Origin: Candidatus Caldarchaeum subterraneum
GTDB taxonomy: Archaea > Thermoproteota > Nitrososphaeria_A > Caldarchaeales > Caldarchaeaceae
Direction of reading: 5' to 3'
NCBI GenBank assembly: GCA_000270325.1
Contig: BA000048.1
Span: 256,080-320,079, forward strand
Length of the DNA: 64,000 nucleotides
The first letter of the stretch is position 1. Each line of letters begins with the position of its first letter. The notes beneath the pieces are model-generated. The model saw nothing but the letters and a program-made list of their open reading frames with translations, made no database searches and was not told where the DNA came from. Made by a program: the position numbers and the translations under genes. Below are positions 62,528 through 64,000 of this stretch, one piece after another.

Positions 62528-62577
62528 GCTCTATCTCACTCCGCATAAGCCACAACAGCTGAATTTATGCAATCGTG

Positions 62578-62585
62578 TTTAAATA
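62578..62585 (+). promoter_or_regulatory. TATA-like box of tRNA-Arg
   Basis: TTTAAATA centred 27 nt before the first base of the tRNA (62609), ideal archaeal spacing. Confidence 0.55.
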
Positions 62586-62608
62586 TCCTCAAACGAGAAT
62601 CAACACAC

Positions 62609-62713
62609 GGGCCCGTAGCTTAGCATGGATAGAGCGCTGGCCTCCGGAGCCAGAGGTCGTGAGCGGCGGTACGGAAGTGCCGCGCCGGCAGGGTTCAAAT
62701 CCCACCGGGCCCG
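62609..62713 (+). tRNA. tRNA-Arg (CCG) with a 30-nt intron in the T stem
   Basis: Acceptor GGGCCCG/CGGGCCC, D arm GCTT...GAGC, anticodon stem CTGGC/GCCAG with loop CTCCGGA, giving anticodon CCG (62644-62646) for codon CGG. T loop TTCAAAT with 3' stem CCCAC needs 5' stem GTGGG, but the sequence has GTG (659-661 in 62659-62661), then 30 extra bases (62662-62691), then GG. Removal gives a 75-nt tRNA with perfect stems. Around the junctions GTCG pairs with CGGC (4 bp, one G-T) between bulges TGA and AGG, a bulge-helix-bulge. CCA not encoded; discriminator G. Confidence 0.9.
62662..62691 (+). other. tRNA intron at position 51/52
   Basis: Thirty bases, GC-rich, splitting the T stem of tRNA-Arg(CCG) after base 51. 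The bulge-helix-bulge is relaxed: central helix 62656-62659 with 62686-62689, cut sites after 62661 and 62691, and an adjoining GCG/CGC intron stem. A one-base shift (62661-62690) gives the same mature RNA. Confidence 0.75.
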
Positions 62714-62778
62714 GTGTGTTATTAGGTTCTTAGGGTTGTGGATTTTTTAGCAAGCCGTAGATATGGGTTTGCGGTGTT

Positions 62779-63653
62779 ATGGGGCAGAGTCTTTCGGCTT
62801 ACTGGGACTGGGTTGCGCAAACATCTTTTCATCTCAGGCAGGCGAGGCCGTCTGTGACTGATGTTTTTTATCGCCATATTGTTCTATCGCTCCTAGACCA
62901 GCTCACTTCGGGAAACCCTAGGAGGATTCTGAAACTGGATGCATACAACGAGGCAACCAACACCCAATACGGCTTCTATTTGATGAAAAATGACCGAGAA
63001 CTAATCCTCGTGGACATATCGTCCGGAATAGCGGAGAAAGCGTCTCAAAGAGCTAAGGCAAAAAGGCTTCACAGCAGGACACACATAATAGTGGGGGATT
63101 TCCGACGGCTACCACTGCGCTCTGAATGCGTCGACATGTCATGCAGCTTCGGCAGCATCGAACATGTTCCCGAATATGATGTGGCTTTCTACGAGCAGGC
63201 CCGTGTGGTGAGAAATGGCGGCGAGGTCATCGTAGGGGTTCCCAACATACTCAACCTATGGTTTAGGGTGTTGTCAGCCAAGATACTTCACATGCTGGGG
63301 CTTATGAAGAAGATGACAAACCCGGAGAAACATTTCTAAGGCCACAGCTCATAGCCTTGGCCAAAAGCCTCGGTCTCTCAAGCATAGTTTTCTCCGGTTA
63401 TCACCTGTTTCCGAAACAGCTGCGATGGCTTGACCTGTGGCTGGACTCGAGAGGGCGAAACCCTCTGCGTAAAAGCCGCTTCTTTTTCTGGCTACTGAAG
63501 GGTTTCACACTTCTTGAGCTCAAACATCCTTTTACACGAAACTTCGCTGAGATGATAATTGTCCGGGGTGTTAGGGAATTGGGACAGGATAGAGGGCGAC
63601 GAAGTATAGAATATGCAGCAGGAGGTATAAGCCTGTTAAAGCGGTCCACTTAA
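62779..63653 (+). CDS. SAM-dependent methyltransferase, frame broken near 63336
   Basis: The first frame (62779-63339) holds a class I methyltransferase core: RRILKLDAYNEATN, ELILVDISSGIAEKASQRAK, VGDFRRLPLRSECVDMSCSF, GSIEHVPEYD and GGEVIVGVPNILNLWFRVLS, stopping after NPEKHF. Another frame continues LRPQLIALAKSLGLSSIVFS and a basic C-terminal part to 63653. One extra T or C near 63333-63336 gives KHFLRPQL and one protein of about 291 residues. GTG 62770s region has no better start; ATG 62779 is used. Substrate unknown. Confidence 0.75.
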
Positions 63654-64000
63654 CCGACTTGCCTGAGCTCTCCTCGTGAAGTCTTTTGCCTAGAAAATAT
63701 GATATGGCTATTATGACGGGCGGAAGAAGTGTAAGGATGTAGAAAAGGTATATGAGTCCTCTGAAGACCATGTTGACCACGACCCAGCCCATCAAGCCAC
63801 CGAACCAGTAAAGGGATGTAAACCGTCCCAGTGTATCTTTTCTCGCAAGCCACAGCATATACATCATCGTAGGCACCATGAAAACGATAACAGTCCAGCT
63901 AACTTGTATCACATAGCTGTATCTAAGACCCGGCGTCACCAACGGCCCAGTAACAACAGTGGCTGGGTTAATCTGGTACCCGGGAACTATGGCCAAGGCT
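63571..64000 (-). CDS. Multi-pass membrane protein, truncated by window edge
   Basis: Frame open to the right edge (TTG at 63996 is the first in-frame start seen, but upstream codons are open). About 141 residues with four hydrophobic segments (VSWTVIVFMVPTMMYMLWLA, YWFGGLMGWVVVNMVF, LIYLFYILTLLPPVIIAISY, TGLYLLLHILYFVALY). The loop between segments is basic. No family recognised. Its 3' end overlaps the end of the methyltransferase gene on the other strand by about 83 nt. Confidence 0.6.
   Translation of the reverse strand, partial: ALAIVPGYQINPATVVTGPLVTPGLRYSYVIQVSWTVIVFMVPTMMYMLWLARKDTLGRFTSLYWFGGLMGWVVVNMVFRGLIYLFYILTLLPPVIIAISYFLGKRLHEESSGKSVKWTALTGLYLLLHILYFVALYPVPIP

Noticed and set aside
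1..64000. CRISPR arrays, insertion sequences, prophage
   Set aside because: No regularly spaced direct repeats, transposase or integrase motifs, or terminal inverted repeats were seen by eye.

Overview
The window looks like a thermophilic TACK archaeon, most likely Aigarchaeota/Caldarchaeales or an early-branching Thaumarchaeota. This is inferred from gene content; no search was run. It carries eukaryote-like ribosomal proteins absent from most bacteria (S26e, S30e, S8e, L18e), TFB, RpoD and RpoN, a homologue of Pol III subunit RPC34, Nop5/fibrillarin, Gar1, SRP19, PriL, a V-type ATP synthase subunit, a DUF373 protein, and also SMC-ScpA-ScpB. TTG and GTG starts are common. Many genes have a TATA-like box 24-32 nt before the start codon, which suggests leaderless transcripts.

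Layout. 1-8.2 kb: serA, S26e, HtpX, ProRS, ATP synthase subunit D with a tiny coiled-coil ORF behind it, a membrane protein, a retropepsin-like protein, and two toxin-antitoxin-like pairs (DUF4258/DUF2283 and HEPN/MNT). 8.2-23.1 kb: a surface glycan island with GalU, UDP-glucose dehydrogenase, four GT4 glycosyltransferases, two SDR epimerases, a Wzx-type flippase, a methyltransferase and a secreted FN3/glycoside-hydrolase-like protein. A broken HEPN/MNT pair and the short S30e gene lie inside it. 23.3-28.5 kb: RNA modification and processing (Nop5, fibrillarin, RNase HII, an NTPase, Trm1) converging on FtsJ. 28.2-34.9 kb, minus strand: SMC-ScpA-ScpB-S8e-SRP19-Gar1-TFB-RPC34-FtsJ, a compact chromosome/transcription/translation operon. 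35-40 kb: an M24-fold pseudoenzyme, UppS with DUF373, a decayed membrane gene and a HepT/MntA pair. 40-44 kb: a fragment of the S10 operon (L3-L4-L23-L2, then S19) with a divergent ribbon-helix-helix gene wedged between L2 and S19. 44-53 kb: an asparagine-synthetase-like protein, an HD hydrolase, PriL, two MFS carriers, SOD, a secreted protein, Nth, peroxiredoxin and an IscA-type protein. 53-57 kb: the classic archaeal RpoD-L18e-L13-S9-RpoN-enolase-S2 operon. 57-64 kb: a divergent family B DNA polymerase, an F420-type oxidoreductase, VapBC plus a PIN remnant, YjbQ, DUF4256, a tRNA-Arg with an intron in its T stem, and a methyltransferase.

Quality and decay. At least seven reading-frame breaks can each be repaired by adding a single base, mostly in short G/C or T runs. 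That pattern points first to base undercalls in the sequence and only second to phase variation. Separate from these are real-looking nonsense changes: an amber codon in one glycosyltransferase, an ochre codon in a HEPN toxin gene, and three stops in a DUF2283 remnant.
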